Shown here piece after piece: positions 8,685 through 17,818 of a stretch of DNA of 64,000 bases (the first letter of the stretch is position 1; each line of letters begins with the position of its first letter). Position numbers and translations under genes: made by a program. The stretch covers positions 35,980-99,979 of the forward strand of contig DATHAL010000009.1 of assembly GCA_035296705.1 (NCBI GenBank), in the 5' to 3' direction. The DNA is from WHSW01 sp035296705. Lineage in GTDB: Bacteria > Actinomycetota > Thermoleophilia > Solirubrobacterales > 70-9. The notes under the pieces are model-generated. The model was not told the origin of the DNA. It searched no databases and saw only the letters and a program-made list of their open reading frames with translations.

Positions 8685-9134
8685 ATGACGGGAGAGAGCG
8701 CGGAGCGATTCGTCGTCGCGAGCCTGCAGTTGCTCGCCCTCACGTTCGCCGTCGTCGGCCTGCTCTTCCTCTGCCTGCCCGACGGCACGCTCGATGCGCT
8801 CGACGACGTCGGCGACTGGCTGCCGCTTGGCTCGTTCACCGACGCGCCGGAGACGACGGAGCAGCTCTGGCTCGCGCTCGGCTTCGCGTACATGACGGTG
8901 ATCACCGGGCTCTGCCTCGTCGTCTCCACGGACGTAGTGCGTTACCGCCCGCTGCTTCTCGTGCTCGCGGCGGGCAAGGCGGCCTCCTCGCTCACCGCGC
9001 TCGGCTTCTACCTGTTCGACACGGACGTCTTCGCCTACCTCCTCAACTTCCTCGTCGACGGCTTCCTGGTCGGGGCCGCCGTGTTGCTGTGGTCGGTGGC
9101 GGGGCGCGTCGGCGACCCGGCCGGTGCCACCTGA
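8685..9134 (+). CDS. Conserved four-helix membrane protein, function unknown
   Basis: The 149-residue protein has four hydrophobic helices (about residues 11-28, 65-84, 92-110 and 119-137). It looks like the small membrane proteins of actinobacteria that carry no catalytic motif. I recognise no family with confidence. The stop TGA (9132-9134) is in the same frame as the GMC oxidoreductase that follows, so the two reading frames are separated only by this codon and about 20 start-less codons. Confidence 0.65.
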   Translation: MTGESAERFVVASLQLLALTFAVVGLLFLCLPDGTLDALDDVGDWLPLGSFTDAPETTEQLWLALGFAYMTVITGLCLVVSTDVVRYRPLLLVLAAGKAASSLTALGFYLFDTDVFAYLLNFLVDGFLVGAAVLLWSVAGRVGDPAGAT

Positions 9135-9194
9135 AGGCGCCCGCCGGGGCTCAGCTCCGCCGAGCAGCGGATCCTCCGCGCCTTCGCGGAGGCG

Positions 9195-11063
9195 ATGGCT
9201 CCGGGTGTCGGACCGCTGCCGCCCGCAGCCGGGGCGCGCGGAACCGCGGGCACGGTCGATCCGGTCGCCCAGCTCGCCCCGCTGCTCGCAGCGCTGCCGC
9301 CGCGGACGATGCGCCAGATCAAGCTCGCGCTGCGGGCGTTCGAGTGGCTTGCGCTGCGCCGGTTCTCGCGCGCGAGCGTCAGCGCCCGGCAGCGCTACCT
9401 GCGCGACCTCGAGCGTGACGGATCGCGGCTTCGCCGCGACCTGCTCCTCTTCCTCAAGGTCCTGGTGGGGCTCGGGTACGCGAACGACATCCGCGTGGAG
9501 GAGTCGGTCGGCTACCGGTGGCGATGCGGCGTCGCCGAGGGCGCGGAGCCCGACGCGGCCCGGGACGCGTCGCTGGGCGACCTCGAGCCGAACGGCGCCG
9601 CCGAGGAGTGCGACGTGATCATCGTGGGGTCCGGGGCGGGCGGCGCGGTCGCCGCGACCGTGTTGGCCGAGTCCGGGCTCGACGTGCTCGTGCTCGAGGC
9701 GGGACCGCATCTCGACCGCACCAGCTTTCCGTCCGAGCCGATCGCGGCGATCGCGGCGCTCTATCGCGACGGTGGGCTCACGATCGCCGACGGCCGCCCC
9801 TCGATCCCGACGCCGGTCGGGCGCGCGGTGGGCGGCACGACGGTGATCAACTCGGGCACCTGCTTTCGCACCCCGGAGCCGGTGCTCGCCCGGTGGGCAG
9901 CCGAGCACGGGATCGGCTGGGCGACGAAGCTCGAGTCCGACTTCGCGCAGATCGAGGAGATGCTCGACGTGCGCGAGGTCGACCCGGAGCGCATGGGCCG
10001 CAACGGGCAGCTCCTGCGCGCGGGCGCCGAGGCGCTCGGGGTCCGGCACGCGCCGCTGCGGCGCAACGCGGGCCGCTGCGAGCAATGCAGCTCCTGCCCG
10101 ATCGGCTGCCGCCTCGACCTAAAGCGCGCCATGCACGTCTCCTACCTGCCGCGGGCCGTCGCGGCCGGCGCTCGGGTGCGCGCGGGAGTGGAGGCGCGGC
10201 GGATCGTGTTCGAGCGCGGCCGCGCCACCGGGCTCGAATGCCGGGCGGGCGTCGCGCGCGGCGGCGGTGGGCGGCGGTATGAGGTCCGCGCGCGACGCGG
10301 CGTCGTCCTGGCCGGCGGCGCGTTCGGAACGCCGGAGCTCCTCATACGGTCCGGCTTTCGCTCACGGAGCGGCCAGCTCGGCCGCAACCTGCGGATCCAT
10401 CCGGCGTGCTGGGTCGGCGCGCGCTTCGACGAGCCGGTGGTCGGCTGGCAGGGCGTGATGCAGAGCTACGCCGTCGAGGAGTGGGAGCCGCAGGGCATCC
10501 TGCTCGAGGCCACCTTCACGCCGCTCGCGTTCGGCGGCCAGTGGCTGCCTGGCATCGGCGCCGAACACCAGGAGCGCCTGCTCGCCTTCGACCACCTCGC
10601 CTCGACCGGCGTCCACCTCTCGGACCGCTCGAGCGGCCGCGTCGGGCTCGGGCGCGACGGGTCGCTGCGCATCTCCTACCGGCTGCTGCCCGACGACGCG
10701 CGCCGGCTCGTGTTCGGGATCGCGCGCGCCGCCGAGCTCTACCACGCGGCCGGGGCGTCCGAGGTCTATCCGCAGATCTCCGGGATCCCGACCCTGCCGC
10801 GATCGCGGATCGCCGAGCTCGAGGCCTCGCCGCCGCCCCGCTCCGCGCTGCGTCTCGAGGCGTTCCACCCGATGGGCACGGCGCGGATGGACGCCGATCC
10901 CCGGCGCGGGGTCGCCGGCGCCGATGGCGCCGTCCACGGCGCGGAGGGACTCCACGTCGCCGACGGCTCACTGTTGCCGAGCTCGCTGGGCGTCAACCCC
11001 ATGCTGACGATCATGGCGATGGCAGGACGGGTCGCCACCGCGGTCGCGCAGCGCGCCGCCTGA
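9195..11063 (+). CDS. GMC-family FAD-dependent oxidoreductase (long-chain alcohol oxidase-like)
   Basis: The 622-residue flavoprotein has the FAD motif GSGAGGAVAATVLAESG near residues 143-160, preceded by a helical N-terminal domain. The C-terminal active-site region FHPMGTARMD and SSLGVNPMLTIMAMAGR is intact. A CEQCSSCPIGC cluster near residue 300 gives four Cys of the kind seen in bacterial GMC enzymes of the cholesterol-oxidase or fatty-alcohol-oxidase type. It likely oxidises an alcohol or sterol, but the substrate is unknown. ATG 9195 is the first standard start, yet homologous-looking residues (LSSAEQRILRAFAEA) are encoded directly upstream, so the true start is uncertain. Confidence 0.85.
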   Translation: MAPGVGPLPPAAGARGTAGTVDPVAQLAPLLAALPPRTMRQIKLALRAFEWLALRRFSRASVSARQRYLRDLERDGSRLRRDLLLFLKVLVGLGYANDIRVEESVGYRWRCGVAEGAEPDAARDASLGDLEPNGAAEECDVIIVGSGAGGAVAATVLAESGLDVLVLEAGPHLDRTSFPSEPIAAIAALYRDGGLTIADGRPSIPTPVGRAVGGTTVINSGTCFRTPEPVLARWAAEHGIGWATKLESDFAQIEEMLDVREVDPERMGRNGQLLRAGAEALGVRHAPLRRNAGRCEQCSSCPIGCRLDLKRAMHVSYLPRAVAAGARVRAGVEARRIVFERGRATGLECRAGVARGGGGRRYEVRARRGVVLAGGAFGTPELLIRSGFRSRSGQLGRNLRIHPACWVGARFDEPVVGWQGVMQSYAVEEWEPQGILLEATFTPLAFGGQWLPGIGAEHQERLLAFDHLASTGVHLSDRSSGRVGLGRDGSLRISYRLLPDDARRLVFGIARAAELYHAAGASEVYPQISGIPTLPRSRIAELEASPPPRSALRLEAFHPMGTARMDADPRRGVAGADGAVHGAEGLHVADGSLLPSSLGVNPMLTIMAMAGRVATAVAQRAA

Positions 11064-11074
11064 CCCGGAAACGC

Positions 11075-11101
11075 CGACGACCGCCCCGTGGGCGGCCGTC
11101 G
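11075..11101 (+). terminator. GC-rich hairpin after the GMC oxidoreductase
   Basis: A 12-base arm (CGACGACCGCCC) pairs with GGGCGGCCGTCG around a 3-base loop with one mismatch. It lies 11 bases after the stop and between convergent genes. There is no T tract, so Rho-independent function is only probable. Confidence 0.5.
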
Positions 11102-11146
11102 CGTCTCACCTCTCCTGCCGAGCGCTGGCGCCCGGCTCCCCGCTTG

Positions 11147-11638
11147 CTAGGTGGACGGCGGTGGCGCGCTCGTATCGCGTCCCTGGAGGCGGTCCGCCTC
11201 ATCGCCGAAGGAGGTGCCCTCCTCCTGCATCGCGAGCCAACCGCCGTACGCAATTCCGGCCGCAGCGATCAGGCCGAGGAACACGCCGTACTTGCGGTCC
11301 GCGTCGCTGGGCGTATCGAGCAGGCGGTAGATGATCAGGATTGTCGAGAGGATCCCGAGCCCAGCGGTGATCGCGCTCGCCGCCACGGGCAGCGCCACGG
11401 TCTGCGACATCGCGCTGGCGGCCGCGAACGCAACGGCCACGATCACGGTCACGAACAGGACGATGTCGATGAAGCCGAACGACTCCCAGGCGTTGAAATT
11501 GGCATCGACGTCACCGGTGACATCCTCGGCGACGCCGCTGACGTCGAAGCCGAACCAGGGCAGGAACATGATGATGAACAGGGCTACGGCCGAGATCCCC
11601 GCGATCAGTTCGCCTCGCCTGACTCTGTCTAAGTCCAT
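11147..11638 (-). CDS. Four-helix membrane protein, function unknown
   Basis: This 163-residue protein has four transmembrane segments (about residues 12-30, 56-75, 82-104 and 118-134) and a hydrophilic C-terminal tail. The FLPWFG stretch after helix 1 is typical of a widespread actinobacterial family of small membrane proteins without assigned function. GAGGAGAG lies just before the ATG, so this one is Shine-Dalgarno led. Confidence 0.7.
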   Translation of the reverse strand: MDLDRVRRGELIAGISAVALFIIMFLPWFGFDVSGVAEDVTGDVDANFNAWESFGFIDIVLFVTVIVAVAFAAASAMSQTVALPVAASAITAGLGILSTILIIYRLLDTPSDADRKYGVFLGLIAAAGIAYGGWLAMQEEGTSFGDEADRLQGRDTSAPPPST

Positions 11639-11684
11639 AGCTCTCCTCTAAGCGTAGGAAGGATTGCCGGCGGCAGCCTAAGCA

Positions 11685-12539
11685 CTAACGCGGACGTTGG
11701 GAGGCCGCCCTCAGCGTATTGCTGAGCAGCATTGCAATCGTCATCGGGCCGACGCCGCCGGGAACGGGCGTGAGCGCCCCCGCCACCTCCGCGACCGCGT
11801 CGAAGTCGACGTCTCCGACCAGCCCGTCGTCGGTGCGATTGGTACCGACGTCGATCACGGTGGCGCCCGGCTTGACCATCTCCCCTGTGACGAGCCGCGG
11901 CGAGCCGACCGCGGCGATCACGACGTCGGCGCGCGAGCAGACTGCAGCGAGGTCGCGCGTCCGCGAATGGCAGACCGTGACGGTCGCGTCCTCCTGCAAC
12001 AGCAGCGCGGCGAGCGGACGACCGACGAGGATCGAGCGACCGACGATCACCGCCTCGGCGCCCGCGAGCCGCGCGCCCGCCTCGCCCAGGAGTTCGATCA
12101 CTCCCTGAGGCGTGCACGGGACGAGTCCGGGACGCCCCTGCGCCAGCAGGCCGGCGCTCACCGCCGTCAGGCCGTCGACATCCTTTGCCGGATCGATCGC
12201 GGCGATCACCGCGTCCTGGTCGATCCCGGCGGGCAGTGGGAGCTGCACGAGGATCCCGTCGACCCCGTCGTCGGCGTTCAGCTCCGCGACGAGCTCGAGG
12301 AGCTCCTCCTGGGCCGTCTCCGCCGACAGCCCGTGGTGGATCGAGCGCATGCCGACCGCCTCCGTCTGCTTGCGCTTGTTGCCGACGTAGATCTGGGACG
12401 CCGGGTCGTCGCCGACCAGGACGGTCGCGAGGCCCGGCGTGTGGCCGTCGTTCGCCGCGGCGAACTCCTCCACCCCGCGCGCCACGCGCTCGCGGACGCG
12501 GGCGGCGACCGCCTTGCCGTCGATCACCGTTGCGCTCAC
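11685..12539 (-). CDS. folD: Bifunctional methylenetetrahydrofolate dehydrogenase/cyclohydrolase
   Basis: FolD interconverts methylene- and formyl-tetrahydrofolate for purine and formyl-Met synthesis. The 284-residue length is normal. Key motifs are YVGNKRKQTEAVGM with the catalytic Lys, VQLPLP, DPAKDVDG, the NADP-binding VIVGRSILVGRPLA and the C-terminal TPVPGGVGPMTIAMLL. Its GTG start overlaps the helicase stop (GTGA), so it is cotranscribed downstream of uvrD/pcrA. Confidence 0.97.
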   Translation of the reverse strand: MSATVIDGKAVAARVRERVARGVEEFAAANDGHTPGLATVLVGDDPASQIYVGNKRKQTEAVGMRSIHHGLSAETAQEELLELVAELNADDGVDGILVQLPLPAGIDQDAVIAAIDPAKDVDGLTAVSAGLLAQGRPGLVPCTPQGVIELLGEAGARLAGAEAVIVGRSILVGRPLAALLLQEDATVTVCHSRTRDLAAVCSRADVVIAAVGSPRLVTGEMVKPGATVIDVGTNRTDDGLVGDVDFDAVAEVAGALTPVPGGVGPMTIAMLLSNTLRAASQRPR

Positions 12540-15500
12540 GCGACTTTCTTCAGCGGCGCGTAGTCGGCCATCAGCTTGCGCTCCGCGCCGTCGCCCGCGA
12601 AGCGGACGATGACCACCGAACCCGCCTCGACGCCGGTCACGACTCCCTCGCCGAAGCTCGCGTGGACGACGTCGTCGCCGACGGCATAGGGAATGGCGGG
12701 CGGCGACGGCTGCGGTCGCGGAGGGGCCGCAAAGCCACCCCCGGCCCCGCGCGACCCGCCCAGCGCCGTCTCACGCGCCGAGGCCCCGCTCGACCAGCCG
12801 GTCGTCGTCGTGGCCACCTCGCGGTCGACGAGCTGATCCGGGATCTCGGCGAGAAAGCGCGACGGCAGATTCCAGCTCGAGGCGCCGTGCAGAGCCCGCC
12901 GACGGGCGCAGGTCATCCAGAGCCGGCGGCGGGCGCGCGTGACGCCGACGTAGCAGAGCCGCCGCTCCTCCTCGAGGTTGCCCTCCTCGATCGAGCGCGA
13001 GTGCGGGAAGACGCCTTCCTCGCAGCCGATCATGAACACCACGTCGTACTCGAGGCCCTTCGCGTTGTGGAGCGACATCAGTGTCGCGAGGCTCTCCTCC
13101 TCGCGGATCGAGTCCTGCTCGGAGATGAGTCGGATCTGGGCGAGGAACTCCTCGAGCGGCGTCAGCTCCTGATCGCCCTCGACCTCGCGGTTCGCGTCGA
13201 ACTCCCCGGCAACGCCCACCAGCTCCTCGAGGTTCTCGATCCGCCCCTCCGCCTCGACCGTGCGCTCCGCCTCGAGCGCCTCGACGTAACCGGTCTCCCG
13301 CAGGATCGCCTCGAGAAGCTCGGCGAGCGGGCCATTGCGCTCCGCTCGCTCGCGCAGCGATGCCATCGTGTCGGCGAACCTCCCGACGGCCTTGAACGCG
13401 GCCGAGCCGAGGCCCGGGACGCCGGGCGGGTTAGAGAACACGTTCCAGATGTCCTCGCCGATCGTGTTCGAGTGCGATAGCAGCCGCGCCTGCGTCTGCT
13501 GGCCGATCCCGCGCCGCGGCGAGTTGACGACGCGTGAGAAGGAGATCGCGTCGGCGGGGTTGGCGAGCAGCGCCAGGTAGGCGACCGCGTCCTTGATCTC
13601 GGCGCGGTCATAGAACTTCGTCCCCCCGATCACCTGGTAGGGGATCTCGAACCTCACCAGCGTGTCCTCGAGCACCCGGCTCTGGGCGTTCATCCGGTAG
13701 AACACCGCGATCTGGTCGCGCGGCGTCCCGTCCTCGACCAGGCGGTTGATCTCCGACGCGACGTAGCGGGCCTCGGCGTGCTCGTCGTCGAGCTCGGCGA
13801 CCGTCAGCTTCTCCCCGGTCGCGCCGTCGGTCCAGAGGTGCTTCTCCTTCTGGCTCTCGTTGTGCGCGATCAGCGCGTTCGCGGCGTCGAGGATCGTCTG
13901 CGTCGAGCGGTAGTTCTGCTCGAGCATCACCGTGGCCGCGTCGGGGAAGTCGCGCTCGAACTCGAGGATGTTCCGGATGTCGGCGCCGCGGAAGCTGTAG
14001 ACCGAGTTGTGCGTGACGAGGCCGTTCGCCACGAAGTTGTGCGTCCCCTCGACATTGATGTCGTAGACGGGCCGGCTGAGTTCGATCGATCGGACAGACT
14101 CGACGGTGTCGTAACCGCCGTCATCCGTGAACATCGCCATTCCGGGCCGCACGGATGCCGCCGGAATGCATGGCAGGGAGTTCGTGCCGACCTGCCCCTG
14201 CTTGTCCGAGCCGAATCGCCCCATGACTCGAACTGAGATGTCCATCGCGCCGCTCACGCGGCCCGCAATCCGAACAGCCTCGCTGAAGTCCTTGAGACAA
14301 GTCTCGTAGCGCCATGAGCCGGACTGCGACTTTGCGGGTCGCACTGAGAGATCCAGGTTCTCGAGCGCGCGCTTGCCCTCCGCATCGCGTCCCACCATCG
14401 CGAGGCGATGCATCGGCGTTTGCCGCCGCTTGTCGCCACACATCGTCAACGTGAGGTTCCGGCGGCGCCCCAGGAACGATCCCGGCAGATGATGGGGATG
14501 CTGAAAGCTCAGTCCCTCGTCTGCGAGCAGTCGGCGACCTGCGGCCTCAGAGTCGATGGCATCGAAGATCTCGTCGATTCGGCCCTGGTCGGCGACGACT
14601 GACTGGCTGGCCTTCCTACCGACGCGCGCGACGAATGGAAGCGTCGGTATGCCATAGCGGAGTGATACGAGGGTTTCCGCCTGGCGAGCATCCGCGTCGC
14701 TCTGATGCGTGGAGATAACCCACGCAGCATCGGCGTACTCCATGAAGGACCGAAGGCGCAGACCGTGCGTTGCCTTCCCCTTTTTGTCGGTGTACATCCG
14801 CGTGGTGCCAACTCGGAAACCGATCCCGCGCTTCCACATCAAATAGGTCAGGTGAAGCTGTGGAGCCAGCCCGACCTTGTAGCCCGCGAAATGCATGTGC
14901 TCCGGCGTGCTTCGCAGACGACGGCCGCCCTGCGTGGCGATCTCGATTCCGCGCTTCTTCACAGCTCGATCCAAGCCGGTGACCGGCGCCCCCCTGAAGT
15001 CCCCGCTGCCATGGCAGGAAAGCACCTCGTCACCCAGCTCGAGGCGTTCGATCGGCTTCGCGGAGCCGTCCGCCATCGCAATCTCGGTTCCCTCGACCAG
15101 GCACTGGAAATCGTCCCCAACAACCGTCAGGTTCCGGTGCTCCTCGGCGAGCAGCTGAAGGAGGCGGTACTGGGCGCGGTTGGTGTCCTGGTACTCGTCG
15201 ACGAGCACCCAGCGGAATATGCGGCGGTACTTGTCGCGCACGTCCGCGAAGAGCTCCAGCAGGTTGACGGTGCGGACGAGGAGGTCGTCGAAGTCCATCG
15301 CGCTCGCCTCGACCATCCGCCGCTCGTAGAGGTTGTAGGTATCGGCGACGGCCTCCTCGAACGCGCTGGAGGCGGCGTCGCCGTAGTCGCTCGCGTCGAC
15401 GAGCTGGTTCTTCGCGGCCGAGATCGCCGCCTTGATCGCGCGTGGCGGATAGCGCTTCGGGTCGAGCTCGAGCTCCTGCTCGCAGCGCTTCACCATCCGC

Positions 15501-15904
15501 AGCGAGTCGGCCTCGTCGTAGATCGTGAACGCGCGCTTGTAGCCGAGACGCGGGGCGTCGGCGCGCAGGATCCGCGCGCAGGCCGAGTGGAAGGTCATCA
15601 CCCACATAGCCCGCGAGATGCCGCCGATCAGCGCCGCGACCCGCTCGCGCATCTCGTTCGCCGCCTTGTTGGTGAAGGTGATCGCGAGGATCTCGCTCGG
15701 CCGGGCGCGGCCGGTGGCGAGCAGCCACGCGATTCGGTGCGTGAGCACCCGAGTCTTGCCCGAGCCGGCGCCGGCGAGCACGAGAAGCGGCCCATCGCCG
15801 TGCGTGACCGCCTGGCGCTGCGCGGGGTTGAGATCGGCGAGCAGGCGCTCCTCAGCGTTCGCTCCAGGCGTCAGCGGCACGCCATATCCGGCCTCGGTGC
15901 TCAC
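12536..15904 (-). CDS. pcrA: UvrD/PcrA superfamily 1 DNA helicase interrupted by an intein
   Basis: The 1122-residue precursor should yield a 756-residue 3'-5' helicase after protein splicing. It acts in nucleotide excision repair and replication-conflict resolution. Walker A is AGAGSGKTRVLTHR, motif II is VDEYQDTN, motif III is GDDFQ-SVYSFRGAD split by the intein, and the C-terminus carries the Tudor-like PcrA domain (VGDDVVHASFGEGVVTG). I chose the GTG at 15904 because the homology begins there and a TATCCT hexamer ends 7 bases upstream. The downstream folD is translationally coupled. The helicase half is certain; pcrA versus uvrD naming is a convention. Confidence 0.95.
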   Translation of the reverse strand: MSTEAGYGVPLTPGANAEERLLADLNPAQRQAVTHGDGPLLVLAGAGSGKTRVLTHRIAWLLATGRARPSEILAITFTNKAANEMRERVAALIGGISRAMWVMTFHSACARILRADAPRLGYKRAFTIYDEADSLRMVKRCEQELELDPKRYPPRAIKAAISAAKNQLVDASDYGDAASSAFEEAVADTYNLYERRMVEASAMDFDDLLVRTVNLLELFADVRDKYRRIFRWVLVDEYQDTNRAQYRLLQLLAEEHRNLTVVGDDFQCLVEGTEIAMADGSAKPIERLELGDEVLSCHGSGDFRGAPVTGLDRAVKKRGIEIATQGGRRLRSTPEHMHFAGYKVGLAPQLHLTYLMWKRGIGFRVGTTRMYTDKKGKATHGLRLRSFMEYADAAWVISTHQSDADARQAETLVSLRYGIPTLPFVARVGRKASQSVVADQGRIDEIFDAIDSEAAGRRLLADEGLSFQHPHHLPGSFLGRRRNLTLTMCGDKRRQTPMHRLAMVGRDAEGKRALENLDLSVRPAKSQSGSWRYETCLKDFSEAVRIAGRVSGAMDISVRVMGRFGSDKQGQVGTNSLPCIPAASVRPGMAMFTDDGGYDTVESVRSIELSRPVYDINVEGTHNFVANGLVTHNSVYSFRGADIRNILEFERDFPDAATVMLEQNYRSTQTILDAANALIAHNESQKEKHLWTDGATGEKLTVAELDDEHAEARYVASEINRLVEDGTPRDQIAVFYRMNAQSRVLEDTLVRFEIPYQVIGGTKFYDRAEIKDAVAYLALLANPADAISFSRVVNSPRRGIGQQTQARLLSHSNTIGEDIWNVFSNPPGVPGLGSAAFKAVGRFADTMASLRERAERNGPLAELLEAILRETGYVEALEAERTVEAEGRIENLEELVGVAGEFDANREVEGDQELTPLEEFLAQIRLISEQDSIREEESLATLMSLHNAKGLEYDVVFMIGCEEGVFPHSRSIEEGNLEEERRLCYVGVTRARRRLWMTCARRRALHGASSWNLPSRFLAEIPDQLVDREVATTTTGWSSGASARETALGGSRGAGGGFAAPPRPQPSPPAIPYAVGDDVVHASFGEGVVTGVEAGSVVIVRFAGDGAERKLMADYAPLKKVA
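14006..15103 (-). mobile_element. Intein inserted in helicase motif III
   Basis: This in-frame insert encodes 366 residues, numbers 268-633 of the precursor. It begins with Cys in CLVEGTEI, has a block A of the usual form (GTEIAMADG, IERLELGDEVLS), a block B with STPEHMHF, and ends YDINVEGTHNFVANGLVTHN followed by Ser of the host. The flanks join as GDDFQ^SVYSF, exactly between the Gln and Ser of the conserved GDDDQS motif. The central 230 residues contain no LAGLIDADG motif that I can see. Base composition looks lower in GC than the flanking helicase, consistent with transfer. Confidence 0.95.
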
Positions 15905-16063
15905 CGAGGCGAGGATAGTCCCGGTCGCGGCGCGGAACCTGACCCGACGCCGACCGTCGAGCGACCTGAGCGGCCCCCGAGGGTCAGCGTCGAGTCGGCG
16001 CTTTCTCGGTCCGGAACCGAGCAATGTGCGAGTCGACGCGTAGCCGAGGAGGGAGCCGGTCTG

Positions 16064-16798
16064 TCAGCCTCCGGCCGAGGTCGGACCGCGGCGAGGCCGG
16101 AGCTCCTTGACCTCGCCCTCGGCGGGCTTGCCGTCGATCTCCGACAGGCGCCGCTCGAGCGTCGCGAGGCGGTCCGAGAGTGCCCTGATCGCGTCGGCGA
16201 TCGGGTCCGGGAGGTGGATCCAGTCGGCGTCCGGGCCCTCGGGGCGCCGGCCCTCCACCCGCACCGGGTGGCCGGGGTTGCCGACGACGGTCGAGTTCGG
16301 CGGCACGTCCTCGATCACCACCGTATTCGCGCCGACCTTGGCGCCGTGGCCGACGTTGACGGGCCCGAGCAGCTTCGCGCCAGAGCCGATCGTGACGTCG
16401 TCGCCGACCGTCGGATGGCGCTTGCCGCGAGCGAAGCCGGTGCCGCCGAGCGTGACGCCCTGGTAGAGCGTCACCCGGTCGCCGATCTCGGCGGTCTCAC
16501 CGACCACGACGCCGGAGCCGTGGTCGATGAAGAACTCCTGGCCGATCTTCGCCGCCGGGTGGATCTCGACCCCGGTGACCGCGCGGCTCGCGAAGGCGAT
16601 CGTCCGCGGCGCGAGCGGCACGCCCGCCTCATAAAGCGCGTGGGCGACGCGGTGCCCGAGCAGGGCCTGGACCCCCGCCCAGCTCGTGAGGATCTCGACC
16701 GTCCCGACACCGCGGGCCGCCGGGTCGCGCTCGCGTGCCGAGGCCACGTCGCAGGAGACCTCGCTGAGCACGCGCCGCAGTGTCCCGAGCCCAAGCAT
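16064..16798 (-). CDS. cysE: Serine O-acetyltransferase
   Basis: CysE makes O-acetylserine, the substrate of CysK. The 244-residue protein has an N-terminal helical region and a left-handed beta-helix of hexapeptide repeats. Its active-site segments are FFIDHGSGVVVGETAEIGD and LYQGVTLGGTG. A charged C-terminal tail of about 50 residues (RLATLERRLSEI) extends beyond the usual CysE end. The ATG overlaps the cysK stop by one base (TGATG), so the order is cysK-cysE. Confidence 0.94.
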   Translation of the reverse strand: MLGLGTLRRVLSEVSCDVASARERDPAARGVGTVEILTSWAGVQALLGHRVAHALYEAGVPLAPRTIAFASRAVTGVEIHPAAKIGQEFFIDHGSGVVVGETAEIGDRVTLYQGVTLGGTGFARGKRHPTVGDDVTIGSGAKLLGPVNVGHGAKVGANTVVIEDVPPNSTVVGNPGHPVRVEGRRPEGPDADWIHLPDPIADAIRALSDRLATLERRLSEIDGKPAEGEVKELRPRRGPTSAGG

Positions 16799-17748
16799 CA
16801 GTCGGCGGCGAAGAAGGGCAGGGACATGTAGCGCTCGCCGCCGTCGGGGACGATCGCGACGATTCGCTTTCCGCTCATCTCGGGGCGAGCGGCGACCTCG
16901 AGCGCCGCGCTCAGCGCCGCTCCCGATGAGATCCCGACCAGGAGGCCCTCGCGCCGCGCCGACTCGCGCGCCGTCTCGAGCGCGGTCTCGTCGTCGACGG
17001 CGATCACCTCGTCGATCACCTCGCGGTCGAGCACCTCTGGAACGAACCCCGCGCCGATCCCCTGGATCTTGTGCGGGCCTGCCGGTGCGCCGGAGAGCAC
17101 AGCGGAGGTCGCAGGCTCAACCGCGACCACGTGCACATCCGGCCGGCGCTCCTTCAGCACCTGGCCGACGCCCGTGATCGTGCCCCCGGTGCCGACGCCG
17201 GCGACGAAGACATCGATCTCGCCGTCGAGGTCGCGCCAGATCTCCTCCGCCGTCGTCCGCCGGTGGATCTCGGGGTTCGCCGGGTTCGAGAACTGCTGCG
17301 GCATGAAGGCGCCGCGGTCGGCGACGATCTCCTCCGCGAGCCGAATGGCCTCGCCCATCCCTCCAAGCGACGGGGTCTCGTGAACCTCCGCGCCGTAGCA
17401 GCGCAGGAGCTTCGTCCGCTCGCGGCTCATTCCCTCCGGAAGCGTCAGCACGAGCTCGTAGCCGCGGGCCGCGGCGACCATCGCGAGCGCGATCCCGGTG
17501 TTGCCGCTGGTCGGCTCCACGATGACCCCGCCGGGACCGAGTGCCCCCTCCCGCTCCGCCGCCTCGATCATGGCCAGTCCGATCCTGTCCTTGACCGAGC
17601 CGCCCGGGTTTAGGTGCTCGAGCTTCGCGACGAGCTCCGCGCCGATCCCTTCGCCGAGCCGGCTCAGGCCGACGAGCGGCGTGTCGCCGATCGCCGTCGA
17701 CGTCTCGGCGCCCACCCGTGGGCTCGGTGTGCTCGCTGCGTCGGCCAT
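16798..17748 (-). CDS. cysK: Cysteine synthase (O-acetylserine sulfhydrylase)
   Basis: This PLP enzyme joins O-acetylserine and sulfide to form cysteine. The 316-residue protein has the PLP Lys in NPGGSVKDRIG, the TSGNTGIALA substrate loop and the phosphate-binding GTGGTITG. I chose the ATG at 17748, which gives the family length; the frame runs open upstream into unrelated sequence. It is cotranscribed with cysE and lies 1.2 kb from an Rrf2 regulator. Confidence 0.95.
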   Translation of the reverse strand: MADAASTPSPRVGAETSTAIGDTPLVGLSRLGEGIGAELVAKLEHLNPGGSVKDRIGLAMIEAAEREGALGPGGVIVEPTSGNTGIALAMVAAARGYELVLTLPEGMSRERTKLLRCYGAEVHETPSLGGMGEAIRLAEEIVADRGAFMPQQFSNPANPEIHRRTTAEEIWRDLDGEIDVFVAGVGTGGTITGVGQVLKERRPDVHVVAVEPATSAVLSGAPAGPHKIQGIGAGFVPEVLDREVIDEVIAVDDETALETARESARREGLLVGISSGAALSAALEVAARPEMSGKRIVAIVPDGGERYMSLPFFAAD

Positions 17749-17818
17749 CCGCTTGAGCCAAGGTAGCCCAACCGGCGGGCGAGGCGGCGGCGCCGGTCGG
17801 CCGTCTACAGTGCCCGCG

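Noticed and set aside
6888..10085. A single 1065-residue fusion of gatA with an upstream domain
   Set aside because: The upstream part is antisense to the GMC oxidoreductase and membrane gene. The GTG at 8336 overlapping the gatC stop gives a normal GatA.
14006..15103. Reading the helicase insert as a family-specific domain instead of an intein
   Set aside because: The terminal Cys, THN and Ser+1 and the exact join of a conserved motif identify an intein; a domain insertion would not show these.
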